This document shows, in pieces, positions 8,970 through 19,007 of a stretch of DNA of 64,000 nucleotides. Both the position numbers and the translations under genes were made by a program. Numbering within the stretch: position 1 is the first letter of the stretch; each line of letters starts with the position of its first letter. The notes under the pieces were generated by a model. It was not told where the DNA came from and ran no database searches. It was given only the letters and a program-made list of their open reading frames with translations. The stretch is from Candidatus Thiodiazotropha endoloripes (GTDB taxonomy: Bacteria; Pseudomonadota; Gammaproteobacteria; Chromatiales; Chromatiaceae): positions 186,001-250,000 of the forward strand of contig LVKA01000019.1 of assembly GCA_001709035.1 (NCBI GenBank), in the 5' to 3' direction.

Positions 8970-11419
8970 GCAGTATCTCCCAAAAGCTGGCACCCTATCT
9001 TTTCCTGATCATCAGTTCGGTGGTGATTCTGGGCGCCAATCCATTTGCCGGTGAAACTGTCGCTCCGACGGATATATTGACCAATCAACCGGGCTGGCAG
9101 AATCTCGATATCCGGGTGCCAACAAGACACCCGGCACGAACCGACATTCTCGACGCCAGAATGCCCAGATGGCTACATGCCAAGCAGGAGCTACGGAACG
9201 GCAATCTGCCAATCTGGAACCCGAGTCCGATCAATGGTATTCCCGGCATGCAATGGCTTCCTGCTGCGATCATCACCCCGGCGTTCGCCGTGTTTGCCTC
9301 AATCGAAGACAACGCAACAGGCTACTATTTCGCCATGCTCACCAATCTGGTGATTGCGGCAATCGGCATGTACCTGCTACTGCTGTCGATGACAAAGCAT
9401 CGATTGGCCGCAATCTTTGGCGCCATGGTTTTTGCCTACTCCGGCTTTCATGCCGCCTGGTTCTTCTGGGCTCATGTAACGACAAGTATATGGATACCAT
9501 GGCTTCTTTGGTTAAGTTACAACTATCTGACGAACCACAAACTCGTCTATCTGCCCTGGCTCTCGATTGTTGCCGCACTGATGATATTTGGTGGATTTCC
9601 AAGTATTGCCGTGTATGGCTTTATGGCAATGGCAATTCTGTTTGCCGTCCATACCCCTTGGCAGCAGAGCATCGCCACGGTTACCCGCCAGGCAGTACAC
9701 CTGGGACTGGCAATAGTGATGGCTTTTCTGATCAGCTCATTTGCCACCCATTCACTCTATGAAATGCTGCAGTTCACTCAGAGCATGGAGACCCGCCATG
9801 GCGGTACACCGCTTAGATCCCACCACATTCTCAACTATATAAAACCAATATTCAGAGACTATGCGGATGTGGAAAGGTCAACCTATATCGGCGTTCTTCC
9901 ATTATTGTTTTTAACCCTCTCCATATTGCTTCTTATCTGGCGTAAATCCTCCACAAACCTGATCTATGCCATCGTCCTGCTGGCTCTCTCAACCTTGATA
10001 GCTTTTGCCATACTCCCCAAGGGCCTGATCACCATCATACCGACATTCAGCAGCAACAACTGGGGAAGAATGACAGTCTTGTCCGCACTGGCATTTGCCG
10101 TGATTTCAGCCGAATTGATCTGCCTGCTTTTGCGTTCCGAGATTGGCAAGCAAAAATCGAAACTGATTGGCAGCCTGGTAGTGCTGTTAATTGTGATTCA
10201 GCTATTCGACATGAGATGGTTCTTCCGTGAATTCAACGGACCGGTACCGGCAGAGTCATTTTTTGCCTCCACACCCACCATTGAATATCTTCAGGAAAAT
10301 CTGCGGCCTATGCAAAGTACTATTGCCGATCGCTCCTACATGGTTTCCGGAATTTTCAATAACTATGGAATTCCGGAGTGGTTAGCTCATGGCTTCAAGA
10401 CACAATCCGAACGCGCGCTGATGGAAAGCAAGCTGGCTCCCAATGCGCACCGCAGCAGAACTGCAGCTGCCGTCTATTGCGAAGACATCTTTCTTGACTC
10501 CAATATACTCAACCTGCTTGCTATCAAATACATTGCCTGTCATAAACCCATCTCCACAGGCGGTATGCAACGGACCGTGCTGGCCACCTCAGGACCAAAA
10601 GCCAAAGCTTCCGGCTTAATCACACCCGAAAAACCTCTAATACAACATTTCGCACTACCCAAGGTTCTGCAGTTCGATGTGATTTCACTCAAACTGGCCA
10701 CACATGGTCGTGCGAAAGGCCACGCAGATTTGAAGTTGCGTCTCTTTCATGACAATCAACTGCTGGCAGAATCACTGGTTGAATCTACAACCATTACCGA
10801 CAACAGTTGGGTGGAGTTCTTCTTTCCCCGAATGATTGAACTGGAGACACAAAACAATCGCCTTGAGCTGCATGCCGAAGCAACTGAACAAAAAGGCAAA
10901 CTAAGCGCCTGGCTCTACCCGATACAGGCTGATGACGTGTTCATAGAGCATAACGGCAACCATCAGTCTGCCATGATGGCGGCAAAGTTTTTTAGAATAA
11001 TACAACTGCCGGATTCGATTGTTTCTCATCGAATCGAAGCCAATCTGGTCCTGCTTGAAAACAACAATGTCATTGGCAGCGGCTACACTCTTCCCAGCCT
11101 GGATGAAGATCTGCAACCGGATTTCAGTCAAGTGAATCTGCTGGCTGGCAGTGCCACGTCCTACGAGCTTGAATACACCGGCCGTGAACCGGCCTGGATG
11201 GTGTTACCGATCCGCTACTACCCTTATTGGCAGGCAACCATCGACAATCAACCCGTTGAGGTTGAAACTTTCATGGATATGCTCCCTGCGATAAAGGTCA
11301 CCCCTGGGGCAAAGGTCAGCTATCGATATGAACCACGACCGTTCTATTTATTGTCACTTTTAAGCCTGGCATCCCTGGGTCTGGTTCTGTTTCTCACCTA
11401 CCGTTACAGAAAACTGTGA
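8966..11419 (+). CDS. YfhO-like polytopic membrane protein
   Basis: An 817-residue protein with an N-terminal helix, a periplasmic loop, about ten further membrane segments in residues 110-420, a large extracytoplasmic C-terminal region and a last helix before the basic end. The layout and the GAMVFAYSGFHAAWFFW and FGGFPSIAVYGF segments match the YfhO family, GT-C-like proteins that glycosylate cell-surface polymers in Gram-positives. It is the last gene of the four-gene surface-glycan operon. A GT-C transferase acting on an undecaprenyl-linked donor is the likely role. Neither the donor nor the acceptor is encoded nearby. Confidence 0.75.
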   Translation: MSSISQKLAPYLFLIISSVVILGANPFAGETVAPTDILTNQPGWQNLDIRVPTRHPARTDILDARMPRWLHAKQELRNGNLPIWNPSPINGIPGMQWLPAAIITPAFAVFASIEDNATGYYFAMLTNLVIAAIGMYLLLLSMTKHRLAAIFGAMVFAYSGFHAAWFFWAHVTTSIWIPWLLWLSYNYLTNHKLVYLPWLSIVAALMIFGGFPSIAVYGFMAMAILFAVHTPWQQSIATVTRQAVHLGLAIVMAFLISSFATHSLYEMLQFTQSMETRHGGTPLRSHHILNYIKPIFRDYADVERSTYIGVLPLLFLTLSILLLIWRKSSTNLIYAIVLLALSTLIAFAILPKGLITIIPTFSSNNWGRMTVLSALAFAVISAELICLLLRSEIGKQKSKLIGSLVVLLIVIQLFDMRWFFREFNGPVPAESFFASTPTIEYLQENLRPMQSTIADRSYMVSGIFNNYGIPEWLAHGFKTQSERALMESKLAPNAHRSRTAAAVYCEDIFLDSNILNLLAIKYIACHKPISTGGMQRTVLATSGPKAKASGLITPEKPLIQHFALPKVLQFDVISLKLATHGRAKGHADLKLRLFHDNQLLAESLVESTTITDNSWVEFFFPRMIELETQNNRLELHAEATEQKGKLSAWLYPIQADDVFIEHNGNHQSAMMAAKFFRIIQLPDSIVSHRIEANLVLLENNNVIGSGYTLPSLDEDLQPDFSQVNLLAGSATSYELEYTGREPAWMVLPIRYYPYWQATIDNQPVEVETFMDMLPAIKVTPGAKVSYRYEPRPFYLLSLLSLASLGLVLFLTYRYRKL

Positions 11420-11567
11420 GACCTGGTCGATCGACAGCCTCTATTCCGGCAAATACAAATAACAGCTCACCTTTGGGCTGTTGTTTGATATAGTGCAATT
11501 TGCCTGGAATCTTCGGATCAGCCGTGGTGTGCGATTGTAATTGAATGACGATTCAACTCATCAACAT

Positions 11568-11705
11568 ATGAAATTAGGACTAACCCAACCAATCCTGATG
11601 GCACTGCTAATCATCCTGAGCCTCTCCGGATGCGGTCAGAAAGGCCCGTTGCATCACCCGGCCGGTCAATCCTCTCAACCTTCTGCTGAGAACGCGGAAT
11701 CATGA
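11568..11705 (+). CDS. lptM: LptM-like small lipoprotein (YifL)
   Basis: A 45-residue lipoprotein. A short signal peptide ends in LSLSGC, followed directly by GQKGPLHHP, the hallmark of LptM/YifL (cysteine, then G-x-KGPL). The stop overlaps the dapF start (ATGA), and the gene order lptM-dapF-DUF484-xerC is the classical gammaproteobacterial arrangement. In E. coli LptM assists maturation of the LptD-LptE lipopolysaccharide translocon in the outer membrane by helping disulfide rearrangement in LptD. Confidence 0.88.
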   Translation: MKLGLTQPILMALLIILSLSGCGQKGPLHHPAGQSSQPSAENAES

Positions 11706-12532
11706 TCCTCAACTTCACCAAAATGCATGGCCTCGGAAACGATTTTGTGGTCATCGATGCGGTAAACCAACCGTTCACATTAACCGAGGATATCTGCCGC
11801 CATTTTGCCGACAGACGCTTTGGCATAGGTTGCGATCAGATTCTGTTGGTGGAACCGGCAAAACTGCCCGAGACCGATTTTCATTTTCGCATCTTCAATG
11901 CTGACGGCAGCGAGGCCGGTGCCTGTGGCAATGGCGCCCGATGCTTTGCCCAGTTCATCAGGCGCAAAGGGCTCAGCGAGTTACAATCTGTCCGCGTCGG
12001 CACCAGCACGGCCGTCATCATTCTGCGTTATCTGGATGACAACCAGATCGAAGTCGACATGGGCGTACCCTCATTCGATCCGGCGACTATCCCGTTTGTC
12101 GCAGAACAGCAGGCTGATCAATATCCACTACAGATCAATGGTGAACAATACACCATCTGCGCCCTGTCGATGGGTAATCCCCATGCCGTGTTGATGGTCG
12201 GTGATACCGATCTCGCTCCTGTGGAGCGGCTCGGTCCGTTGATCGAAAGACACGAACGATTTCCCCAACGCACCAATGTGGGTTTTCTTCAGGTACTCAG
12301 TCCCTGCGAAACCAAACTGCGGGTTTTCGAACGGGGCAGCGGTGAAACCCTGGCCTGCGGCAGTGGCGCCTGCGCGGCTGTTGCCGCAGGTCGTCTGCTT
12401 GGGCTGCTGGAGGAGGAGGTGGTTGTGCACCTACGCGGAGGCGATCTTGTGATAAAGTGGAGCGAACAAGGCAGTACCGTACTCATGAGAGGCCCAGCGG
12501 AAACTGTGTATGAAGGAGCCATCGAAATATGA
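11702..12532 (+). CDS. dapF: Diaminopimelate epimerase
   Basis: A 276-residue cytoplasmic enzyme that converts LL- to meso-diaminopimelate for lysine and peptidoglycan synthesis. Both catalytic cysteines are visible in their motifs, GACGNGARC near residue 75 and ACGSGACA near residue 220, and FTKMHGLGNDFVV at the N-terminus is diagnostic. Length is normal for the family. It overlaps lptM upstream and DUF484 downstream (ATGA), indicating a coupled operon. Confidence 0.97.
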   Translation: MILNFTKMHGLGNDFVVIDAVNQPFTLTEDICRHFADRRFGIGCDQILLVEPAKLPETDFHFRIFNADGSEAGACGNGARCFAQFIRRKGLSELQSVRVGTSTAVIILRYLDDNQIEVDMGVPSFDPATIPFVAEQQADQYPLQINGEQYTICALSMGNPHAVLMVGDTDLAPVERLGPLIERHERFPQRTNVGFLQVLSPCETKLRVFERGSGETLACGSGACAAVAAGRLLGLLEEEVVVHLRGGDLVIKWSEQGSTVLMRGPAETVYEGAIEI

Positions 12533-13224
12533 GCCATAAAGCCCCTAACGACCCCATCAAGGTTGATGGCACCGATCAGCAGATTGCTGACTATCTACGT
12601 GAAAATCCAGGTTTTCTGCTGCGCCACCCCGAGCTACTGGCTGAAATGGAGATCCCTCATGCAAGCGGCGATGCCGTTTCACTGATTGAGCGTCAGGTGG
12701 ACGCGCTACGCAAGCAGCTGAAAGATACCCAGCAACAACTGGCCGATCTGGTGGAGGTCGCCAGAACCAATGATCAACTGCAGGCCCGTATGCATCGACT
12801 GACCCTGGAACTGATCGATGCCGCCACCTTTGAAGAGGTGCTGAATGCGCTGGAGGACGAGCTGCATGATGACTTCAAGGCTGATGCCGTGGAGTTGAGG
12901 CTCTTCTCCTCAAGCCAGCTCGATGACCACCTGCAGGACTCCCTGAATGGTCAGATCGCCACATTTGAGCAGTTTTTCAACCACAATCAGCCGATCTGCG
13001 GCAGGATGGATCAGCAGCAGCTTGACTACATCTTCGGCACCGAAGGTGATCGCATCACATCGACTGCGTTGATACCGTTGAAGAGCGAAGGGGTACTCGG
13101 ACTGCTGGCCATCGGCAGTTGTGATCCTGAGCGGTTTGCTCCGGACCATGGTACAGAGTTCCTAACACGCCTGGGTGAGATCATCAGCAGGACCCTTCAG
13201 GCTGTCTCCCTACCCGGAATCTGA
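12529..13224 (+). CDS. DUF484 family protein (YigA-like)
   Basis: A 231-residue protein with the DUF484 N-terminal motif (DYLRENPGFLLRHPELLAEM), a coiled segment (residues 60-90) and a GAF-like C-terminal half. It sits between dapF and xerC exactly as yigA does in E. coli. The function is unknown; the GAF-like fold suggests ligand sensing. It overlaps dapF by four bases and ends six bases before xerC. Confidence 0.9.
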   Translation: MSHKAPNDPIKVDGTDQQIADYLRENPGFLLRHPELLAEMEIPHASGDAVSLIERQVDALRKQLKDTQQQLADLVEVARTNDQLQARMHRLTLELIDAATFEEVLNALEDELHDDFKADAVELRLFSSSQLDDHLQDSLNGQIATFEQFFNHNQPICGRMDQQQLDYIFGTEGDRITSTALIPLKSEGVLGLLAIGSCDPERFAPDHGTEFLTRLGEIISRTLQAVSLPGI

Positions 13225-13230
13225 GCCGGC

Positions 13231-14148
13231 ATGGCTGTGCCGAATAGCCAACAGATAAGCGAATGGGTCGAGTCGTTTCTCGACCACCTGACTCATGAGC
13301 GGCGCCTCTCTCCCCGAACCCGTGAAAGCTATGCCCGGGATCTGCAGGCCGCTGCCGCCTGGCTGGAACAGCAACAGATCGTCAGCTGGGGTCACTTCAC
13401 CCAGCAGCAGGTACGCCACTATATCGCCAACCGGCATCGCCAGGGATACGCCCCCAAGAGCCTGCACCGGGAACTCTCCAGCCTGCGATCCTTGTACAAC
13501 TACCTGCTCAGGGAGAATCGGGTACAGGCCAATCCCGCACTCGGTGTCAGGGCCCCCAAGGTACGCCGCAAGCTGCCCACCACCCTGGATGTGGACCAGC
13601 TCAACCAGCTGCTCTCCATTGATGACAACTCGACCATCGGCCTCAGGGATCGGGCGATCATGGAGCTGTTCTACTCTTCCGGGATCAGGCTTGCCGAACT
13701 GATTGCACTGGATATCAGCCATCTCGACCTGAGCGAACAGATCGTTGAGGTTACCGGCAAGGGGGCGAAAACACGTCTGCTGCCAGTGGGTCGAAAGGCT
13801 GTCGAGGCGATTCGCGCTTGGCTGAAAGTGCGTGCAGAGCTGGCCAGGGATGAGGAGACCGCCCTGTTCGTCGGTGTACGGGGCAGACGCATCAGCCGCA
13901 GCACCATCCAGAAACAGTTGCATGAGTGGTCGGTTCGCCAGGGGGCGCCGAGAAACGTCCATCCCCACTTACTGCGACACTCTTTCGCCAGCCATCTGCT
14001 GGAATCCTCCGGTGATCTGCGCGCCGTACAGGAGCTGCTGGGCCATGCCAACATCAGCACCACCCAGATCTACACACACCTGGATTTCCAACATCTGAGT
14101 GAGGTCTATGACAAGGCCCACCCCAGGGCAAAAAAGCGCTCAGACTGA
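13231..14148 (+). CDS. xerC: Tyrosine recombinase XerC
   Basis: A 305-residue site-specific recombinase that acts with XerD at dif to resolve chromosome dimers. It has an N-terminal SAM-like core-binding domain (residues 5-95) and a C-terminal catalytic domain with SGIRLAEL, HLLRHSFASHLL, LLGHANISTTQIYTH and the tyrosine nucleophile in that last block. Its place behind dapF and DUF484 supports XerC over a phage integrase. It is the last gene of the cluster and converges on the RND gene two bases later. Confidence 0.95.
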   Translation: MAVPNSQQISEWVESFLDHLTHERRLSPRTRESYARDLQAAAAWLEQQQIVSWGHFTQQQVRHYIANRHRQGYAPKSLHRELSSLRSLYNYLLRENRVQANPALGVRAPKVRRKLPTTLDVDQLNQLLSIDDNSTIGLRDRAIMELFYSSGIRLAELIALDISHLDLSEQIVEVTGKGAKTRLLPVGRKAVEAIRAWLKVRAELARDEETALFVGVRGRRISRSTIQKQLHEWSVRQGAPRNVHPHLLRHSFASHLLESSGDLRAVQELLGHANISTTQIYTHLDFQHLSEVYDKAHPRAKKRSD

Positions 14149-14149
14149 A

Positions 14150-17053
14150 TCATTTACGCACCTCTGTCTGTGATTGCGGATTGGGCTTGAAGACAAATCC
14201 GGGCCTCAACCAGTAGACCACCAGAGGCAACACCATCAAGGCGATCAACACATCCATAATCAACGCCTCTGAGATATAGAGACTGACCGACCAGAGATTG
14301 GCCAGCTCGGTGTTCATCAGCGGGATGAAACTGCCCAGCAGCACCACCATGGAGATCACGATCGCAGAGCCTGTGGTCTCCAGGGTTTTCTGTAAAGCCT
14401 GTTGCCAATCCCTGGCCGATACCTGAATCTCCTCCCGCAGACGGGAGACCATGTAGACCCCGTAATCCACCCCGAGCCCCATGGCGATACTCAATGCCAC
14501 CTGGACATGGAAGGCCAGATTGGCCGACCACTCTTTGATCGAGGTCATATAGGCTCCCAGGCCATACTGGGTCATCAGGGTGATAAAGCAGAGACTGATC
14601 AGTATCAGGGCGATGGTCCAGGAGCGAAACATGATCAGGGTCATCAGAAACACGGTCAGCGAGGTGGCGACCGGAGCGTTCAACCACTCCTTAAACGCCA
14701 CGTCCCGGGTCGCTTCAGTAACCCCCAGAAAACCGCCGATGGGCGCTTTGTCCGACAAGGAACGATCGGTGACAACCCGCTGCTCCGGTTGACCTCCATC
14801 ACCCCGCAGGACCACCTCTTCCCCGGGCTTCACACCGACGCTGATCAGCGCCATTCCCGGATCATCCCGGTGCCTCTTCAGATAATCCTGAATATCGAGG
14901 ATGGTCTGATGGGTCAGTTTCGGATCCATGGTTTTTACAAATCCGACGATGATCCCCTCATCCCAGGTTCGGGTGTTGACGAAGGCGTCCAGCTCACCGG
15001 TCGCTGCACTCACCTGCAGCATGCCGTTATACAACGGGATGATCTCCTGTGGATCCGGCAGACGCCCATCCGGCCCGACCCGGTAGGCATAGCGGTTCTG
15101 CTGCATATGCTGCAGATCGGGGATCGCATACAGATTCATATGCGCCATCGGCAAGGCACCGAACGGGGCGTTCAGCATCATGTTCAGGGTTTTCACAAAC
15201 TGCACATAGGAGGTGGTATAGCCGATATGGGGATGGGAACGCAGCCAATCCTCGAAGTCCGACAGGGCCTGCACCACTTCTGCATTATTGAAAATACCCT
15301 GGGGCGGATCGATCATTTCATCGTAGCAACGGTCAGGCCCGATCACTCGTTCACCCTGTGGATTCCAGGCATCCAGGCCACACTGGGGCAGTGTCCCTGC
15401 CTTCGAGCGGATCACGATATTGGCGGTAATCACCCCGGGCATCATCTGCGACAGGGTCTGCAGATGGGAGATCGCTTCAACCTCACCCCCCGCGTCCGTC
15501 AGCTCACCAAGCAGGTAGTAATCCTTGTAGGCCGCCCTGGGGTAGTGAATGCCCTTCTCAACCCCCGGCATGATATCGAACTCATCCTGAATGCGGGCCA
15601 CTTCCGGATCGCTCCGGCCCGCCTCACCGGACAGCAGTGCTGAGAAGCCTTTGTCGAGCTCAGCCATCGATGCGGATGCCAGCCAGAGCCCGATCACCCC
15701 CACCATCGGCAGCCATTTCAGTGGGCCGGTGAGTAGGCCGGTCACCCCTTTGGCCAGCCGCAGCTCCCAACCCCGCTCATGTTTTTTGTCACGCAGCTTG
15801 GGCGGGAAACTCACCATCATCAGGGGAATCAGGGTGGTGGTAGTAAGAATCAGGGTCGACATGCCGAAGATGCCGAAGTAGGCGTAGGCCTTGTAGAACG
15901 AGATATCGATGAATGAGATGGCGAAGAAACCGTGCAGATCGGTACCGATGGAGAGCGCCGCCGGCACCACAGTATGGCGGATCGAGGTGAAGGCCGCCTG
16001 CTCCGGATCCTGGGTGGCATCCAGCTCCTGCATGAAGCGTCGGGTGATCTGCATCGAGTGGCCGATGCCGATCGCCAGCAACAGCATCGGCGTCAGAGCC
16101 ATCATGGTGGTGAGCTTGAACTGGGTATAGCCCATCAGACCGAGGGTCAGGATGATGGTCATCCCCACCCCCACCAGTGGCAGCACGGCACAACTCCAAT
16201 GACGGAACTCATACCAGAGCACCAGCAGAATGATCAGTAGCGAGATACCGAACAACCAGGCCTTATCCCACAGCTCCTCGACCATCGAGGCCAGAAAGTA
16301 GGGCTCTCCCGAGATGTAGAACTCCACCCGCTCCCCATAACGGGCCTCATAATCCTCCATCAGCCGGCGAACCTCGGCGATCCAATCGAGATGGTGCTGT
16401 TTCAACTGATTGCTGAAATCACCGATGATGAAGGTGCCCGTTGCCCGGCAGCGCTCATGTACACGGCCGATCGAAGCATTGGAGATCAAGCCATCATCCC
16501 CGAGGATGTCACACTTGTGGCCCTGGCCATCCTGGTAGTAGACCAGCAGAGGCTCGAGCACAATATGTTTCTCCAGACCCGCACGCAGATAGTTGATCTG
16601 GTGCTGCTGAAGTCGCGGATCGTCCGACAACCCAGACGCCGGCAGCAGTCGACTGAAATCGAGGCTGCCATTGGGGGTAATACCCAGATTACGCAATTTG
16701 GATGAGGGCAGGCCGACAAAGTTGGCCACATTGGCAAACGGCAGTTCGCTGACATCCCGATAGAAGGCCTCAACCATCCTGATGAACCAAGGCTGGTAGA
16801 TATCCCCCTGTTTCAGCTTCATACCCCAGACCATCAGATTGCCCATGCCATAGGTCTGGTCGCTGTAGAGATTTGTCGCGATGTAGGGATTGGAGAGGGG
16901 CAGCAGTGAATCCGGGTCGTTACGCAGATTGACCTGATTGACATAAAACAGGGCTGCCAGGGTTGCCGCAAACAGCAGCAGAATGGTCAAACGACGATGT
17001 CTAAGGACAAACCTGGCGTAGTCTGCAGCATAGTCCCGCTGCCCGGCACTCAT
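14150..17053 (-). CDS. RND superfamily transporter, MMPL/SSD type
   Basis: A 967-residue inner-membrane protein with the two-fold RND layout. A helix near residue 30 and a large periplasmic loop (residues 50-260) are followed by a cluster of six helices (260-470), a second loop (480-780) and another six helices (790-955). The segments MALTPMLLLAIGIGHSM and LSIAMGLGVDYGVYMVSRLREE are the conserved helix-4-type motifs of MMPL/SSD proteins. This branch usually pairs with a LolA-like protein, as here, where that gene lies 51 bases upstream on the same strand. Transport of a lipid or lipophilic compound between inner and outer membrane is likely; the substrate is unknown. Confidence 0.88.
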   Translation of the reverse strand: MSAGQRDYAADYARFVLRHRRLTILLLFAATLAALFYVNQVNLRNDPDSLLPLSNPYIATNLYSDQTYGMGNLMVWGMKLKQGDIYQPWFIRMVEAFYRDVSELPFANVANFVGLPSSKLRNLGITPNGSLDFSRLLPASGLSDDPRLQQHQINYLRAGLEKHIVLEPLLVYYQDGQGHKCDILGDDGLISNASIGRVHERCRATGTFIIGDFSNQLKQHHLDWIAEVRRLMEDYEARYGERVEFYISGEPYFLASMVEELWDKAWLFGISLLIILLVLWYEFRHWSCAVLPLVGVGMTIILTLGLMGYTQFKLTTMMALTPMLLLAIGIGHSMQITRRFMQELDATQDPEQAAFTSIRHTVVPAALSIGTDLHGFFAISFIDISFYKAYAYFGIFGMSTLILTTTTLIPLMMVSFPPKLRDKKHERGWELRLAKGVTGLLTGPLKWLPMVGVIGLWLASASMAELDKGFSALLSGEAGRSDPEVARIQDEFDIMPGVEKGIHYPRAAYKDYYLLGELTDAGGEVEAISHLQTLSQMMPGVITANIVIRSKAGTLPQCGLDAWNPQGERVIGPDRCYDEMIDPPQGIFNNAEVVQALSDFEDWLRSHPHIGYTTSYVQFVKTLNMMLNAPFGALPMAHMNLYAIPDLQHMQQNRYAYRVGPDGRLPDPQEIIPLYNGMLQVSAATGELDAFVNTRTWDEGIIVGFVKTMDPKLTHQTILDIQDYLKRHRDDPGMALISVGVKPGEEVVLRGDGGQPEQRVVTDRSLSDKAPIGGFLGVTEATRDVAFKEWLNAPVATSLTVFLMTLIMFRSWTIALILISLCFITLMTQYGLGAYMTSIKEWSANLAFHVQVALSIAMGLGVDYGVYMVSRLREEIQVSARDWQQALQKTLETTGSAIVISMVVLLGSFIPLMNTELANLWSVSLYISEALIMDVLIALMVLPLVVYWLRPGFVFKPNPQSQTEVRK

Positions 17054-17104
17054 CGGAGGACAGCCCCCCGCTTTGCAGCATCCAGACAGTCGCCCGATCG
17101 AAGA

Positions 17105-18121
17105 CTATTTTGCATAACCCTGCAGGGTCTCTTCAGACCAGTAGCTGTCATCAAGCTCCACATTCAGGGAGATGGTGTTGCGCGGAACGAATACCATACT
17201 GTCTTTGCCATCCTGATGGCTGATGGCATAGATGTAGCGGGGATAGCTGATGCGCGGATCCGGCTGATCAAGCGATTGCCAATCCACCGAGACGGTCTTT
17301 ATTTTTTCACCTTTTTTGTAGTAGACCGTGCGATAGACCGCAAAGGTTCGCTGATCGATATCGCTGATGTGGTAGTCGTACCACCAGTTCTTGAACCGGG
17401 TTGTGCTTTTCAATCGATAGACCGGTTTGCCGATGTGGGCACACTGGGGCCCGGGCAGTCTCAGGGTATAGCGGCTCCTCTCCCAGGGCTCCAGCTGCAT
17501 CACCTCCAGGCAGTTCTCAATCTTGCCCAGTCCGAGCAGTTCATGAACCTCATCCTCTGGAGTGCGCAATACCAGCTCTCCATAGGTCAGGTTGGTGCCG
17601 AACCAGACATCTTCATAGGAGGGCTCATTGATACGCCGGATCTTGCGCAATGCGGGCAGCCACATCGACAGGGTAGCGCTCTTCTGCGGGTCTGAATAGC
17701 GGGTCAGCAGCACGCCGGTCCCCTTGGTCTTGCCAGAGGTCAATATCGCCATCTGCAGGGATTCGATCGCCGGATCGGAAGGCGAATTGTTGACGTAGGT
17801 ATCGAAGGTCTGAACGCCTGGCTTGCGTCCCTGGGTACGCATCGCCAGCGGCGCCCGGTTGACCACCACGGAAACATCCCGGCCCTGACGCCGACTGAGG
17901 GCATTGTCCAGCAAGCCGCCATGGGCGGCGGTATAAGCCTGTTGTGCAATCTCATCCGCATCATTCAGAGGCTCCGATTGAAGCGCGAAATCAGCGGCCA
18001 AGAGTCCATCACCAAACAGCCAGATCAGACCTGCCAGGAGACAATGTGGGCATTTTCGATACATGGTCCTGACTCTGCCATGGATGACCACAGCAGACAA
18101 GCGAGTGAAATCCCTAATCAT
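17105..18121 (-). CDS. Outer-membrane lipoprotein-sorting (LolA-like) protein
   Basis: I place the start at ATG 18121, behind AGGGAAG; an ATG at 18064, which begins a cleaner signal peptide (MYRKCPHCLLAGLIWLFG), is an alternative. The protein is about 338 residues from 18121 and shows a secretion signal followed by a LolA-like half-barrel domain. The segments DTYVNNSPSD, SMWLPALRKIRRI and FGTNLTYGEL are typical of the outer-membrane lipoprotein-sorting family linked to RND permeases. It is co-oriented with and 51 bases upstream of the RND gene. It probably shuttles the transporter's lipophilic substrate across the periplasm. Confidence 0.82.
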   Translation of the reverse strand: MIRDFTRLSAVVIHGRVRTMYRKCPHCLLAGLIWLFGDGLLAADFALQSEPLNDADEIAQQAYTAAHGGLLDNALSRRQGRDVSVVVNRAPLAMRTQGRKPGVQTFDTYVNNSPSDPAIESLQMAILTSGKTKGTGVLLTRYSDPQKSATLSMWLPALRKIRRINEPSYEDVWFGTNLTYGELVLRTPEDEVHELLGLGKIENCLEVMQLEPWERSRYTLRLPGPQCAHIGKPVYRLKSTTRFKNWWYDYHISDIDQRTFAVYRTVYYKKGEKIKTVSVDWQSLDQPDPRISYPRYIYAISHQDGKDSMVFVPRNTISLNVELDDSYWSEETLQGYAK

Positions 18122-18285
18122 GTTGCTTCCCTGTAACAATCCATTCAACAGCCGAAAGGTAGGGGGTGGATGGAAACAAACCAAACAGCGATCACGCAAT
18201 GCGTAATCACAATTGAAACCGATTTTTCACCGGCCCGCCCCTCAGGTACAATTGCCGGCTCTCTAGTCAAGCATTCAGGATTGAA

Positions 18286-18831
18286 GTGGAAAATTTCAGA
18301 GGCACCACAATTCTCTCCGTCAGACGCGGCGGTAAAGTCGTGATCGGCGGTGACGGCCAGGTCTCCCTGGGCAATACGGTCATGAAGGGCAATGCCCGTA
18401 AAGTCCGTCAGCTGCACAAAGGCCAGGTGATTGCCGGCTTTGCCGGCGCCACAGCTGATGCCTTCACCCTATTCGAGCGGTTTGAGGGTAAACTGGAAAA
18501 ACACCAGGGCCATCTGACCCGTGCCGCGGTAGAAATGGCCAAGGACTGGCGAACCGACCGGGCACTGCGTCGATTGGAGGCACTGCTCTGTGTGGCGGAC
18601 ACCAAGGCCTCACTGATCATCTCGGGCACCGGCGATGTGATTGAACCCGAACAGAGTCTGATGGCGATCGGCTCCGGTGGCAGCTTTGCCCAGGCAGCCG
18701 CCCGCGCCTTGTTGGAAAATACGGAACTCAGTGCCCGTGAGATCGTCGAAAAAGGGCTTGGTATAGCCGCTGACATCTGCATCTATACCAACCACAACCG
18801 GGTGCTCGAAGAGCTGGATAGCGAAACTTAA
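18286..18831 (+). CDS. hslV: ATP-dependent protease peptidase subunit HslV
   Basis: A 181-residue N-terminal-threonine hydrolase, proteolytic core of HslUV. It starts at GTG 18286, with AGGA seven bases upstream. The sequence begins [14 protein letters not shown], so a six-residue propeptide precedes the catalytic Thr7, unlike E. coli, where only Met is removed. [14 protein letters not shown] and the C-terminal YTNHN block are typical. It is followed by hslU after 176 bases. HslUV degrades misfolded and regulatory proteins in the cytoplasm. Confidence 0.97.
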   Translation: MENFRGTTILSVRRGGKVVIGGDGQVSLGNTVMKGNARKVRQLHKGQVIAGFAGATADAFTLFERFEGKLEKHQGHLTRAAVEMAKDWRTDRALRRLEALLCVADTKASLIISGTGDVIEPEQSLMAIGSGGSFAQAAARALLENTELSAREIVEKGLGIAADICIYTNHNRVLEELDSET

Positions 18832-19007
18832 TCCAGATGAACCCGAACCGAGCTGCGTGGTCGGCAGAATCAAGCACACCCCTGTTGACAGGCAGCGGGG
18901 TCGAAATTGTACTGATCTGCCGCAACAGCGCATAAAAACCATATTCGATAAGTCGCCTTGAGGAAACTGTAGACAAGCCAAGGCGTCGTAAAAACAGGCT
19001 TTATTTC

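Noticed and set aside
14402-15643. 413-codon plus-strand ORF across the RND gene
   Set aside because: It is a His/Gln/Gly-rich shadow of the transporter's reading frame.
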